From assembly GCA_964424455.1 (NCBI GenBank), contig CAYRJA010000021.1, forward strand, positions 1 through 34,083: a stretch of DNA of 34,083 nucleotides. The letters are read 5' to 3'. The notes below the pieces were generated by a model. It made no database searches. It saw only the letters and a program-made list of their open reading frames with translations, and was not told the DNA's origin. A program made the position numbers and the translations under genes. Below, in pieces: positions 23,990-33,343 of this stretch. Numbering within the stretch: the first letter of the stretch is position 1; every line of letters starts with the position of its first letter. The stretch is from CAYRJA01 sp964424455. GTDB lineage: Bacteria > Bacteroidota > Bacteroidia > Chitinophagales > UBA10324.

Positions 23990-24928
23990 TCAAGCATTTA
24001 CTCTCTTCTCTACTGAATACACATCTTTATTAGGCGAGCTTCTGCTGATAAGTTCTGCAAGAAATCCTGCAACGAATAGCTGCACACCGATAATCATTGC
24101 AAGAATACCGAGATAAAAAATCGGACGCTCAGTCATTTTGTACTCTTGCAAAAAGATTTTTGTATAGGCGAGATACGCAGAAATAACAAACCCGATAAAG
24201 AAAGAAAGCAAACCCAGCGTACCGAACAAGTGCATGGGGCGCTTGCCGAACTTCGACACAAACTGAATAGTAAGCAAGTCTAAAAATCCGTTCACAAACC
24301 TTTCCCATCCGAATTTTGACTTGCCGTATTTCCGCTCACGATGCTCTACCACCTTCTCAGTAATTTTCCTAAAACCTGCCCGCTTCGCAATGACAGGGAT
24401 ATAACGGTGCATCTCGCCCTGTATCTCTATGCTCTTTACTACTTCACTTTTATACGCTTTCAATCCACAGTTGAAATCATGAATTTTTATTCCACTCATC
24501 ATTCGTGTTACACGATTGAATAGTTTGGATGGAATAGTTTTAGAAATAGGATCGTGGCGTTTTTTCTTCCATCCGGAAACAATATCATTCCCCTCTGTTA
24601 CAATCATTTTATACAAGTCAGGAATTTCGTCAGGGCTGTCTTGTAAATCAGCATCCATTGTAACAACGACTTCTCCTTTTGCTAAACGAAATCCTTCATT
24701 GAGCGCTGCAGATTTTCCATAGTTGCGGCGGAACTTAATTCCTGTTACACTCTTATTAGCGTTACAAAGTTGTTCTACATATTTCCATGAGCCATCCGTA
24801 CTGCCATCGTCAATATATATAATTTCATAAGAGAAATTATGGGCAGTCATTACACGCACTATCCAGTCGGTAAGTTCAGGCAGTGATTCCTGCTCGTTCA
24901 AAAAAGGGATGATGATACTAAGTTGCAT
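23990..24928 (-). CDS. GT2 family glycosyltransferase (polyprenyl-phosphate glycosyltransferase-like)
   Basis: This 312-residue membrane-attached family 2 glycosyltransferase resembles DPM1/GtrB/ArnC enzymes, which move a sugar from a nucleotide donor to a polyprenyl phosphate. The N-terminal GT-A domain shows LSIIIPFLNEQESL, YIDDGSTDGSW (about 38-48) and the DXD-type MDADLQD (about 91-97). HDFNCGLKAY and the HRERKYGKSKFGW region follow, as in this subfamily. Two C-terminal membrane helices lie at about 233-255 and 268-292. It is the last gene of a minus-strand operon behind a DUF4199 protein (3-base gap) and a dihydroorotase-like gene, an arrangement I associate with Bacteroidota. Confidence 0.93.
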   Translation of the reverse strand: MQLSIIIPFLNEQESLPELTDWIVRVMTAHNFSYEIIYIDDGSTDGSWKYVEQLCNANKSVTGIKFRRNYGKSAALNEGFRLAKGEVVVTMDADLQDSPDEIPDLYKMIVTEGNDIVSGWKKKRHDPISKTIPSKLFNRVTRMMSGIKIHDFNCGLKAYKSEVVKSIEIQGEMHRYIPVIAKRAGFRKITEKVVEHRERKYGKSKFGWERFVNGFLDLLTIQFVSKFGKRPMHLFGTLGLLSFFIGFVISAYLAYTKIFLQEYKMTERPIFYLGILAMIIGVQLFVAGFLAELISRSSPNKDVYSVEKRVNA

Positions 24929-24931
24929 GAA

Positions 24932-25498
24932 TTACTGATGTGGAAAAAGTTCTTTGTTTTCTTTTCTGCAAACGGCAGCTATGATTAAAGAAACAATAGC
25001 GCCGGATATAGCTGAACCCACAAGCCCCCATACTGCCATCATGCCGGGAGTCATAAACATTCGCGAATATTTCAATCCTGCTTCAATCTGGTCGTCAGGC
25101 ATTCCCTTCTCAATCATCCGCTGTTCGGCAGTCTGTAACATGTGGTCAATCATTTCAGGGTTAATAAATTTGAAGTAAAAGAAGGTGTAAATAGTTGCTA
25201 AAATTCCGGCATAAAAAATTATTTGGAAGCTAATGCCGAATGCTTTTCCGAAGTTAACAAATCCACTTAGTTCTTTGTCGCGGATTTTCCTTACTGCGAT
25301 AAATGTTAGCACGCCTACAATTACAAGATTTATCCAACCTAATGCTTTATTTTCAAATTGGTTGGTCAGAGAAAGAATAAGTGAAAAAGCAATTTCAGCT
25401 AATCCTAATATTAAAGCCCATGTAAGTATTAGTTGAAAAACAGAGTTCTTCTTCTGTGGCGAATCAAAAGGAGCTTGAGGTATATCAGGTGTTTCCAT
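24932..25498 (-). CDS. DUF4199 domain membrane protein
   Basis: This 188-residue integral membrane protein of the DUF4199 family is characteristic of Bacteroidota; its function is unknown. Four hydrophobic segments are visible at about residues 22-43, 51-69, 88-112 and 150-175. A short hydrophilic N-terminus and a charged loop lie before the last helix (HMLQTAEQRMIEKGMPDDQIEAG). It sits between the dihydroorotase-like gene (6 bases upstream) and the glycosyltransferase gene (3 bases downstream), so it is almost certainly co-transcribed with both. That suggests, but does not show, a role near the glycosyltransferase in the membrane. Confidence 0.88.
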   Translation of the reverse strand: METPDIPQAPFDSPQKKNSVFQLILTWALILGLAEIAFSLILSLTNQFENKALGWINLVIVGVLTFIAVRKIRDKELSGFVNFGKAFGISFQIIFYAGILATIYTFFYFKFINPEMIDHMLQTAEQRMIEKGMPDDQIEAGLKYSRMFMTPGMMAVWGLVGSAISGAIVSLIIAAVCRKENKELFPHQ

Positions 25499-25504
25499 AT
25501 TGAT

Positions 25505-26773
25505 TTAGTTTTTATAAAACTGATTATTATTAATGACAGCAACAGGTTTTCCTACGAGTGTTTTATTAATCAGCGGAGTGTTTTTTGATTTTGATTTTAT
25601 TTCTTTCGTTGTCAGTTTCCATTCGGCATCCGGACTGAAAATAGTGAAGTTTGCTTCTTCCCCCTCCTTTATCACCGGTATTTGAAGATTCAGAATCTTA
25701 CGGGGCTGAATGGCAAGCTTATCTATCAACTGCTCAGGAGTTAATGTTTTGCTGAGTGCAGTATTTGCAACAGAAAAAGAAGTCTGAAGGTTAATGATAC
25801 CAAAGCGGGCGTATTCATATTCTACTTCTTTCAACTCTGTATTCTGCGGCTGATGACCGCTTACAATAACATCAATAGTGCGGTCTTTTAACCCTGCTTT
25901 CAGCGCTTTAATATCTTCCTTAGTTCTGAGTGGAGGATTAATTTTATAATTGCTGTCGAAACTACTCAACTCACTGTCATCGAGTAACAGGTTGATTGAA
26001 TTAACTCCTGCTGTTACTTTAACGCCGCGCTTCTTTGCCTCACGAATCAGTTCAACGGTTCGTTTCGTGGAGATACAACTGAAATGCACGCGAGAATCAG
26101 TGTATTCAGCCAGATAAATATCTCTTACTACCAGAAGTTCTTCAGCAATAGAAGGCATTCCCTTCAGTCCGAGATTTGTACTTGTAACTCCTTCATTCAT
26201 ACTGCCTCCGTGAGAAACCGATTCATCATCAGGATGAGAGAAAATTACTCCATTGAATTGCTTGGCATACAACAGCGCCCGCATCATTACTCCGGAATTC
26301 ATCACCGGATGCTCTGCATCGGAAAAAGCAACCGCTCCGGACTTATACATATCATAAATCTCTGCTAATTCTTTTCCTTCACATTGACGTGTTACAGCGC
26401 CGACAGGAAACACATCTATAATATTTCCTTTGGTTTTATTCTTTATATATTCTACTTCACTTTTAGAATGAACAGAAGGTAATGTGTCGGGCAGTACAGC
26501 TACTCCGGTGAAGCCACCGGCGGCGGCAGATTTAGCGCCGCTTTTTATATCTTCTTTGTATTCATAGCCCGGATCGCAGAAGTGGGCATACATATCAAAC
26601 CATCCTGGAGAAATCATTAGATTTTTACAGTCAAGTTCTTCAAATTTGCTTGTGGTGTTTGGCTTCTTACCAATGGAACTTACTTTCCCATTCTCAATAA
26701 AAATATCTTTCTGCTTTAAATGATGAGGCGAGTTCTGGTCTATAATCGTTACTGCTCGAAGAAGAATATGCAT
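25505..26773 (-). CDS. pyrC: Dihydroorotase-like protein lacking catalytic residues
   Basis: This 422-residue amidohydrolase-fold protein is of the dihydroorotase (pyrimidine pathway) family, full length. The fold markers are present: SPGWFD (55-60), LGLKGMPSIAEE, NPPLRTKED and the C-terminal amidohydrolase beta-sandwich. Key residues are not. The metal-binding HxH is Y62-A-H64. The second metal site normally written PHHL reads SINL (259-262). The second histidine of the HxxH before ST is C233. The catalytic Asp of the DHAP motif is G306 (SGHQP). It therefore probably does not hydrolyse dihydroorotate and may act as a non-catalytic partner, as inactive DHOase-like subunits do with aspartate transcarbamoylase. 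It is the first gene of the operon with DUF4199 and GT2. A CTGCAA-TT-TTGCAG palindrome (26775-26788) abuts its ATG. Confidence 0.85.
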   Translation of the reverse strand: MHILLRAVTIIDQNSPHHLKQKDIFIENGKVSSIGKKPNTTSKFEELDCKNLMISPGWFDMYAHFCDPGYEYKEDIKSGAKSAAAGGFTGVAVLPDTLPSVHSKSEVEYIKNKTKGNIIDVFPVGAVTRQCEGKELAEIYDMYKSGAVAFSDAEHPVMNSGVMMRALLYAKQFNGVIFSHPDDESVSHGGSMNEGVTSTNLGLKGMPSIAEELLVVRDIYLAEYTDSRVHFSCISTKRTVELIREAKKRGVKVTAGVNSINLLLDDSELSSFDSNYKINPPLRTKEDIKALKAGLKDRTIDVIVSGHQPQNTELKEVEYEYARFGIINLQTSFSVANTALSKTLTPEQLIDKLAIQPRKILNLQIPVIKEGEEANFTIFSPDAEWKLTTKEIKSKSKNTPLINKTLVGKPVAVINNNQFYKN

Positions 26774-26897
26774 TCTGCAATTTTGCAGGGCGCAAGATAG
26801 GAATAAAAATAGTTTGAATCAGTGTGTTTGTTAAAGTCGTTAACCGAATAGATTGATTAATGGAATAAACTATTATTTGTAATACTTCATAAAGTAA

Positions 26898-26938
26898 GAA
26901 ATCCCCTATCCCTTAGTATGTAAGGGATAGGGGATTTC
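26898..26938 (-). terminator. 18-bp perfect hairpin downstream of the histone-like gene
   Basis: GAAATCCCCTATCCCTTA (26898-26915) pairs perfectly with 26921-26938 around the five-base loop GTATG. It begins 16 bases after the stop codon of the histone H1-like gene. The T-run after it is weak (TTTCTTACTTT on the minus strand). It is the likely terminator of that gene and separates it from the pyrC-like operon promoter. Confidence 0.7.
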
Positions 26939-26954
26939 ATTAAAGCAAAAGGAA

Positions 26955-27137
26955 CTAACCTTTATCAGTAGCTTTCTTTTCCTGAACCGATGCGCGGACA
27001 TCATTAGCCATTTTTTTTAATTCTTGCATGGCTTTCCTTACACGAGTGCCGGCAGCATTGTTGCCTCTGTCGAAGAACTTTGCGAAATCTTCATCCAAAG
27101 TATTCAGGTATTGTTTGATCTGATTGAGTTTGTCCAT
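26955..27137 (-). CDS. Histone H1-like protein (Hc1 family)
   Basis: This 60-residue basic DNA-binding protein resembles the short histone H1/Hc1-like proteins found throughout Bacteroidota. The diagnostic part is FFDRGNNAAGTRVRKAMQEL (about 21-40), flanked by an N-terminal helix and a lysine-rich tail ending EKKATDKG. These proteins are thought to bind the nucleoid without sequence preference. It is a single-gene unit with a strong hairpin terminator and a plausible promoter. It is too short for many gene callers but is well supported by its family pattern. Confidence 0.9.
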   Translation of the reverse strand: MDKLNQIKQYLNTLDEDFAKFFDRGNNAAGTRVRKAMQELKKMANDVRASVQEKKATDKG

Positions 27138-27169
27138 AAAAATAAAATTTAGAGGTTAACTTTTTGTTT

Positions 27170-27199
27170 CAAAGAGCAATATATTCAAATTCAATCAAA
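27170..27199 (-). promoter_or_regulatory. Candidate promoter of the histone H1-like gene
   Basis: On the minus strand TTTG (27199-27196), an 18-base spacer and GCTCTTTG (27177-27170) lie upstream of the ATG at 27137. The -7 box keeps TTTG but not the TA, so this is a weaker match than the rplA and tRNA-Val promoters. Confidence 0.4.
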
Positions 27200-27250
27200 A
27201 AAACCAAACTTTTTAGTTTTTTTCTTAAAACAGTCACTTGTTGAAAACAG

Positions 27251-29872
27251 TTACCCCATTTTTCCTAATTGCTCTTCTATTGCTTTGATTTTGCTTTCGG
27301 CATCAGCGGCTTTCTGTCGTTCTTTCAAAAGAATGTCAGGTTTAGCATTGGCAACAAATTTTTCATTATTCAATTTCTTCATTACCGTTTGCAAGAATCC
27401 CTTTTGGTATTCAATATCCTTTTGCAGTCGAAGTTTTTCCTGCTCTACATCAACTTCCTTTTCAGCTACAAGAAAAAACTGCTCCTGTTTAACCATAAAA
27501 GTCATGGCATCAGAAATTTCCTTTTCAGATTGTGAAAATGATTTCAGGTTGGCAAGTTTGCAAAGCAGATGTTCTGTTTGTTTGTATCCGTTAAGATTGT
27601 TGGAAAGGATATAAAGTTCAAGTTGTTCTTTTGGCTTTATATTGTTCTTGTTCCTTAAATCGCGAATAGTTGAAATAATCTGTTTCAGTTTCTCACCTTG
27701 TTCAATCAAGTGGATTTTTGTCAGATCTGTGTCAGGATAAGATGAAATACAAATGGAATCATCCTTTTCTCTTTCTTTCAGATGTTGGTAAATCTCTTCT
27801 GTAACAAAGGGCATGAACGGATGAAGAAGCTGAACAAGTTGCTCAAAGAAATTGATAGTTGAATCAAAAGTGATGCGATCAATAGGTTTACCAAATTCCG
27901 GTTTTATCATTTCAAGATACCATGCGCAGAAATCATCCCAGATTAAATTGTAAAGTGTCTTTAATGCTTCGGAAAGATTAAACTCGCTGTACTGTCTTTC
28001 TAATTCGGCAATTGCTTCATTCAGTCTGCTGCTGAACCACTGAATGGCAAATGAATTGTCCGTTTTATCATCAGTTATTTCCCATCCTTTCAACAAGCGG
28101 AGTGCGTTCCATATTTTATTATTAAAATTTCTTCCCTGCTCTACTAACTTTTCATCATAGAGTAAGTCATTTCCTGCAGGAGAAGAAATTAAAACACCGA
28201 AGCGAACAGCATCGGCTCCAAATTGGTCAATCAATGCAAGCAAATCAGGAGAATTGCCCAGCGACTTAGACATTTTCCGTCGTTGTTTGTCGCGCACAAT
28301 ACCGGTGAAATAAACCTGTTGGAAGGGCTTTTCATTTTTATATTCATATCCTGCCATAATCATACGAGCTACCCAGAAGAAAATAATTTCAGGGGCTGTA
28401 ACAAGAGTATCAGTAGGATAATAATATTTTAAATCGTCATTGTCAGGATTTTTATTCCATCCAAAAACTTCAAGAGGCCAAAGCCATGATGAGAACCATG
28501 TGTCCAGCACATCCTCGTCCTGTTTTAATTGCGGATTGCGGGTTGTGGATTGCGGATTATGCTGCTGCCATTTGCGGATAGCTTCGTCTTCTGTCTCTGC
28601 CACTACAAAATTTCCGTGCTCATCATACCAAGCCGGAATACGATGACCCCAGCGCAACTGACGACTGATACACCAGTCCTTAATATTTTCCATCCAGTGG
28701 CGGTAAGTATTTTTAAATTTTGAAGGATAGAACTTTATTTCATCGCTCATTACAGATTCTAACGCCGGCTTAGCCATATCAGTCATCTTACACCACCATT
28801 GTATGGACAAGCGCGGCTCTATCACCACATCGGTACGCTCGCTGTAGCCATTCTTGTTCATAATTTCCTCAACCTTCACCAAGTGACCTTTTTCTTCAAG
28901 CTCCTTTGAAATTTTATTTCTGACTTTAAATCTGTCCTCGCCAACATATAGCTGTGCTGCTTCACTCATGGTTCCATCATCATTCAGCGTATCAACTACT
29001 TCAAGTTTATGTTTGATGCCAAGATTGTAATCGTTAATGTCGTGGGCAGGAGTTACTTTCAGCGCTCCGGTTCCAAACTCCATATCTATGTATTCGTCGA
29101 AGATGACAGGCACGCGGCGGTTAATCAACGGAACAAAACAATATTTTCCTTTCAGATGCTGATAGCGGCTGTCATTCGGATGAACACAAACCGCAGTATC
29201 GCCGAGAATGGTTTCAGGACGGGTAGTAGCTATAGTGATATATTCTTCTTTATCAGTATCTAATTTGTAACGGACATAGTAGAGTTTTGATTTTGCTTCT
29301 TTGTAAATCACTTCTTCATCACTCAGCGCAGTTTTTGCTTTCGGATCCCAGTTAATCATTTTCACACCGCGATAGATATATCCCTTGTTGTATAAATCAA
29401 CAAATACATGAATCACTGCTTTGTAATAATCAGGGTCCATTGTAAAAGTGGTACGATTCCAGTCAATGGAGCAGCCGAGTTTTTTCAGTTGCTGAAGAAT
29501 AATACCGCCGTATTTTTCTTTCCATTCCCACGCATATTTCAAAAACTCTTCGCGTGAAAGTTTATTCTTGTCAATTCCTTGTTCACGCAGCATAGCCACC
29601 ACTTTGGCTTCGGTGGCAATAGAGGCATGATCTGTGCCCGGCACCCAACAGGCATTTTTCCCTTTCATTCTTGCACGGCGAACAAGCACATCTTGCACCG
29701 TATTGTTCAGCGCGTGTCCCATGTGTAACACTCCTGTTACATTCGGCGGAGGAATTACAATAGTATATGGAGTACGGTTATCCGGTTTCGATTCGAATAA
29801 TTTTGCTTCAAGCCATGAGTTGTACCATTTCTGCTCGATAGCAGAAGGATTATAGGTTTTATCTGGAATCAC
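27251..29872 (-). CDS. valS: Valine--tRNA ligase
   Basis: This 873-residue class I aminoacyl-tRNA synthetase charges tRNA-Val. The HIGH motif is HMGH (50-53, in PPPNVTGVLHMGH), KMSKS is at 533-537, and the editing domain lies between (TTRPETILGDTAVCVHP). The C-terminal 65 residues form the expected coiled coil (EVDVEQEKLRLQKDIEYQK...). The start is GTG at 29872, with an in-frame stop codon directly before it. Residues about 438-450 (HNPQSTTRNPQLK, just before DEDVLDTWFSS) come from a heptanucleotide tandem repeat and look like an insertion into a tolerant loop. It is 57 bases downstream of the sulfotransferase gene. Confidence 0.98.
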   Translation of the reverse strand: MIPDKTYNPSAIEQKWYNSWLEAKLFESKPDNRTPYTIVIPPPNVTGVLHMGHALNNTVQDVLVRRARMKGKNACWVPGTDHASIATEAKVVAMLREQGIDKNKLSREEFLKYAWEWKEKYGGIILQQLKKLGCSIDWNRTTFTMDPDYYKAVIHVFVDLYNKGYIYRGVKMINWDPKAKTALSDEEVIYKEAKSKLYYVRYKLDTDKEEYITIATTRPETILGDTAVCVHPNDSRYQHLKGKYCFVPLINRRVPVIFDEYIDMEFGTGALKVTPAHDINDYNLGIKHKLEVVDTLNDDGTMSEAAQLYVGEDRFKVRNKISKELEEKGHLVKVEEIMNKNGYSERTDVVIEPRLSIQWWCKMTDMAKPALESVMSDEIKFYPSKFKNTYRHWMENIKDWCISRQLRWGHRIPAWYDEHGNFVVAETEDEAIRKWQQHNPQSTTRNPQLKQDEDVLDTWFSSWLWPLEVFGWNKNPDNDDLKYYYPTDTLVTAPEIIFFWVARMIMAGYEYKNEKPFQQVYFTGIVRDKQRRKMSKSLGNSPDLLALIDQFGADAVRFGVLISSPAGNDLLYDEKLVEQGRNFNNKIWNALRLLKGWEITDDKTDNSFAIQWFSSRLNEAIAELERQYSEFNLSEALKTLYNLIWDDFCAWYLEMIKPEFGKPIDRITFDSTINFFEQLVQLLHPFMPFVTEEIYQHLKEREKDDSICISSYPDTDLTKIHLIEQGEKLKQIISTIRDLRNKNNIKPKEQLELYILSNNLNGYKQTEHLLCKLANLKSFSQSEKEISDAMTFMVKQEQFFLVAEKEVDVEQEKLRLQKDIEYQKGFLQTVMKKLNNEKFVANAKPDILLKERQKAADAESKIKAIEEQLGKMG
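28531..28558. repeat. Heptanucleotide tandem repeat inside valS
   Basis: Four tandem seven-base units, GCGGATT, GCGGGTT, GTGGATT and GCGGATT, fill 28531-28558 in the plus-strand reading. On the coding (minus) strand they give NPQSTTRNPQ. Two units are identical and the others differ by one base each. Confidence 0.85.
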
Positions 29873-29929
29873 TTAGAATAATTTCAGCCGTAAAAATAGA
29901 AATGTGAAGGGAGAAATTTGAAAAACATA

Positions 29930-30973
29930 CTAATGAAGCGCCTGATTAATTTTTAAACGCTCCTTTAGCTTCTCAAGAAAATCTTTTTGTGGTTTTCTTT
30001 TTTGAATATCATGTTCATCAGCAGATGTAACAGCCAGTTTTTTCAACTGCTTGTTTTCTTCATTGAAACGATTGATTTCTTCTTTTGAGAAAGTTAATTC
30101 TTCCGATGTGTGAATAGTTCGTTTATAACCTAATTTCTCAAGCATGCTGCCTGCTATCGTTTCGAAAACCTGCAAATCAAAGTGAGTAAGTTCACTAATA
30201 AATTTCCCGGTGTTGTTCTTTATCACCGGCTTAGTCACATTTTCCCACATCTTCCCGGACTCGGCAGTCCGATGCGATTCCTGTGATTTGTAATAAGCCA
30301 TTACGGAAGCATTGTATTTTATACCCACTTTTAAACAAATCTCTTTGATAAAAGTCGCAGGGTCAAGAATAAATTCTTCATAACGGATAACAATAAAATT
30401 TACGGGTGAGATCTTTTCAAGATATTTCATTGCAAGATCCTGTTCATCTTTCCATTTAACAGCAAGATTATATATGTGCTTTTCACCAACCATTGCTTTA
30501 CGAAATGATACAGCAACATCACGACCATCACGCACTAAATAAATCACAAACGGACGGAAATTTTCTTTATCAAAATTATTTAAGTAATAAACTGTCTCTA
30601 AACTTTTGCAGCACCATATTGATTTATCATTTTGGCTACATTGAAGTTCATTGATGCGAATAAATAATTCAAGCAGTGTTCTTCTGTTACACAACTTAAA
30701 TATTTCTGCCCTTTTAAGATGAATTGGCTCCCACGGAACAGGGTTTAATTCAATATAAGTGCAGACATCGTCAATAAGTGTTGCAAAGATTTTATCATCA
30801 CTCAAATCTCCATAGTAAGTAAGCAGCGGATAAAAAGTGTGGAGAATATGCGGAGGATGAGGAGCGTAAATTTCCGAAAGTTGATTAAGCATCACACGCA
30901 GCAGATTACTGCCTGAACGCTGTGTGCCAATCATCTGAATTGATTTAAGACTATAAGGTGGTGTTTGAGACAT
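29930..30973 (-). CDS. PAPS-dependent sulfotransferase family protein
   Basis: This 347-residue protein has the two co-substrate sites of sulfotransferases. A 5'-phosphosulfate loop, TQRSGSNLLR, is at about residues 17-26, and the 3'-phosphate-binding segment YLVRDGRDVAVSF at about 145-157. The acceptor is unknown; candidates are glycans, lipids or small molecules. The last 60 or so residues are charged and probably helical (EEINRFNEENKQLKKLA, then KRKPQKDFLEKLKERL), beyond the catalytic domain. No signal peptide or membrane helix is visible, so it is probably cytoplasmic. It stands alone between thrS (divergent) and valS, without PAPS-synthesis genes nearby. Confidence 0.88.
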   Translation of the reverse strand: MSQTPPYSLKSIQMIGTQRSGSNLLRVMLNQLSEIYAPHPPHILHTFYPLLTYYGDLSDDKIFATLIDDVCTYIELNPVPWEPIHLKRAEIFKLCNRRTLLELFIRINELQCSQNDKSIWCCKSLETVYYLNNFDKENFRPFVIYLVRDGRDVAVSFRKAMVGEKHIYNLAVKWKDEQDLAMKYLEKISPVNFIVIRYEEFILDPATFIKEICLKVGIKYNASVMAYYKSQESHRTAESGKMWENVTKPVIKNNTGKFISELTHFDLQVFETIAGSMLEKLGYKRTIHTSEELTFSKEEINRFNEENKQLKKLAVTSADEHDIQKRKPQKDFLEKLKERLKINQALH

Positions 30974-31180
30974 CTATAATAAACACTGACCTGAATGTTT
31001 AGAATCTAAGGTCAGTTTCTTCTTATTTAGAATAATTGTTGTACCGATGGTCACAAAAATAATGAAAGTGAAGTAAACAGTAATTAGCAGTAATAATAAA
31101 TGAATGAGTGTTCCTGTTTGAAATGTCCTATATTGTAATTCTTATTTCATTCTGAATAATTCAAAACACATCTGCATCCA

Positions 31181-31197
31181 TTGATAAAATTTATCAA
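31181..31197. promoter_or_regulatory. Palindrome upstream of thrS
   Basis: TTGATAAA-A-TTTATCAA is a perfect 8-bp inverted repeat around one base in the 267-base gap between the divergent sulfotransferase and thrS genes. A -7-like TAATTTCG (31199-31206, one mismatch) directly follows it. It could be an operator or part of the promoter region. No T-box or other long leader structure is evident. Confidence 0.35.
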
Positions 31198-31240
31198 TTA
31201 ATTTCGCACCCTTCATACTATTAATCACGATTACGAATAA

Positions 31241-33166
31241 ATGAAAATTACATTTCCCGATGGTGCGGCAAGAGAGTATGCCGATGGCGTTTCTGCTATG
31301 GATATTGCCAAAAGTATAAGTGAAGGTTTAGCACGAAAAATATTAGCTGCGAAAGTGAATGGAGAGGTTCGCGATTTGCTGCGACCTATTCATGAAGATG
31401 CCACTCTTCAATTATTGACATGGGATGATAAAGAAGGTAAATCAACTTTCTGGCATTCCAGCGCCCATCTGATGGCGGAAGCGCTTGAACAATTGTATCC
31501 CGGAATTAAATTCGGCATAGGACCCGCTGTAGATGCAGGTTATTACTATGATGTGGATTTAGGCGGAAGACAAATCAGTCAGGATGATTTTGCTGTAATT
31601 GAAAAGAAGATGAAGGAGCTTGCAGCAGAAAATCAGACTTATGCCCGCAGAAGTGTTACAAAGAAAGATGCGCTGAAATATTTCACTGACAAAGGCGATG
31701 AATACAAAGTTGAACTCATCAACGAACTGGAAGATGGTAAAATAACTTTCTATGAATCGGGAAGTTTTACTGACTTGTGCCGGGGACCACATCTTCCGAA
31801 TACTTCATTTATTAAAGCGGTTAAACTTACCAATATAGCCGGAGCATACTGGCGCGGCGATGCCAACAACAAGCAGATGACAAGAATCTATGGCATCACC
31901 TTTCCCAAGCAGAAAGATTTGGATGATTATCTGAATATGCTTGAAGAAGCTAAGAAGCGTGATCACAGGAAGATAGGGAAGGAGATGGAGATTTTTGTTT
32001 TTGATGATGATGTTGGTCAGGGAATGCCGCTGTGGATGCCCAACGGTGGAATTATGATTGAAGAATTGGAAAAGCTTGCAAAAGAAACAGAAGCACGCGC
32101 AGGATATTTCCGTGTAAAAACTCCGCACATAGCGAAAGAAAGTATGTACTTGAAGAGTGGACATCTTCCTTACTATGCCGATTCTATGTTTCCGCCAATG
32201 GAAGTGGAAGGGACGAAATACTATCTGAAAGCAATGAACTGTCCGCATCATCATAAAATATTTGATGCGGTACCGCGCACTTACAAAGATTTGCCGCTGC
32301 GTCTTGCAGAGTACGGAACCTGTTACAGATATGAGCAGTCAGGTGAATTATTCGGACTGATGCGGGTGCGCAGTTTACAAATGAACGATGCGCATATTTA
32401 TTGTAGTGAATCACAATTTGAAACAGAGTTCAACGCAGTAAATGAAATGTATCTGAAGTATTTCAAAATTTTCGGAATTGAAAAATATGTGATGCGCTTT
32501 TCTACTCACGATGCTGCTAAATTGGGAAAAAAATATCTCGATATGCCGGAGTTGTGGAAGAAAACAGAAGACATGGTTCGCAAAGTGCTGATTGATTCAA
32601 AAATTCCTTTTGTTGAAGTAGCTGATGAGGCGGCTTTCTATGGACCAAAAATAGATGTGCAGATATACAGCGTGATTGGCAGAGAGTTTACACTGGCAAC
32701 CAATCAGGTTGATTTCGGACAGCCGGTACGATTTAATCTTCATTTTAAAAATCAGAACAATGAAGATGAACAACCGATTATTATTCATCGCGCACCATTA
32801 GGTACACACGAACGGTTCATTGGATTTCTGATTGAACACTATGCCGGAAAGTTCCCCGTATGGCTTTCACCGCAGCAAGTAAGTATTCTCCCTATAAGCG
32901 AAAAATTTTTACCCTACTCAAAAAATATTCTTGAGAAACTGAAAAATAACGATATTCGCGCCACCATTGATGACCGTAATGAAAAGATTGGAAAAAAAAT
33001 CCGCGATGCAGAAGTGAAACGTATTCCGTACATGCTCGTCGTGGGCGAAAAAGAAGAGCAAAACAATCAGGTGAGTGTACGCAGACAGGGAGCGGGTGAT
33101 CAGGGTACAAAATCTATTGATGAATTTGTATCATTCATCAAAGATGAAATCCAAAACTATCGCTGA
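31241..33166 (+). CDS. thrS: Threonine--tRNA ligase
   Basis: This 641-residue class II synthetase charges tRNA-Thr. The domains are in standard order: an N-terminal TGS domain (1-60); an editing domain with HSSAH (72-76) and DLCRGPH (about 178-184), which removes mischarged Ser; the catalytic core with MNCPHHHKIF (Zn-binding Cys) and YRYEQSGELFGLMRVR (motif 2), then HRAPLGTHERFIGFLIEHYAG (motif 3); and a C-terminal anticodon-binding domain. Length is normal. The ATG at 31241 fits the family N-terminus MKITFPDG. It is followed by infC at 177 bases, the thrS-infC order seen in many bacteria. Confidence 0.99.
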   Translation: MKITFPDGAAREYADGVSAMDIAKSISEGLARKILAAKVNGEVRDLLRPIHEDATLQLLTWDDKEGKSTFWHSSAHLMAEALEQLYPGIKFGIGPAVDAGYYYDVDLGGRQISQDDFAVIEKKMKELAAENQTYARRSVTKKDALKYFTDKGDEYKVELINELEDGKITFYESGSFTDLCRGPHLPNTSFIKAVKLTNIAGAYWRGDANNKQMTRIYGITFPKQKDLDDYLNMLEEAKKRDHRKIGKEMEIFVFDDDVGQGMPLWMPNGGIMIEELEKLAKETEARAGYFRVKTPHIAKESMYLKSGHLPYYADSMFPPMEVEGTKYYLKAMNCPHHHKIFDAVPRTYKDLPLRLAEYGTCYRYEQSGELFGLMRVRSLQMNDAHIYCSESQFETEFNAVNEMYLKYFKIFGIEKYVMRFSTHDAAKLGKKYLDMPELWKKTEDMVRKVLIDSKIPFVEVADEAAFYGPKIDVQIYSVIGREFTLATNQVDFGQPVRFNLHFKNQNNEDEQPIIIHRAPLGTHERFIGFLIEHYAGKFPVWLSPQQVSILPISEKFLPYSKNILEKLKNNDIRATIDDRNEKIGKKIRDAEVKRIPYMLVVGEKEEQNNQVSVRRQGAGDQGTKSIDEFVSFIKDEIQNYR

Positions 33167-33343
33167 TAAAATCTCAATGGCTCTTAAAATTCCTAATGAC
33201 AGGTTTTCAATATTCAGTTAATGTATGAGTGATACAATGAAAATTATCTCATTGAACTTATCGTTATTGTTTCAATACATGTTGTTAGAAAAAGATAATT
33301 CAAAAATTAAATTCATAAATTAAATTCACGAAACTTAAATCCT

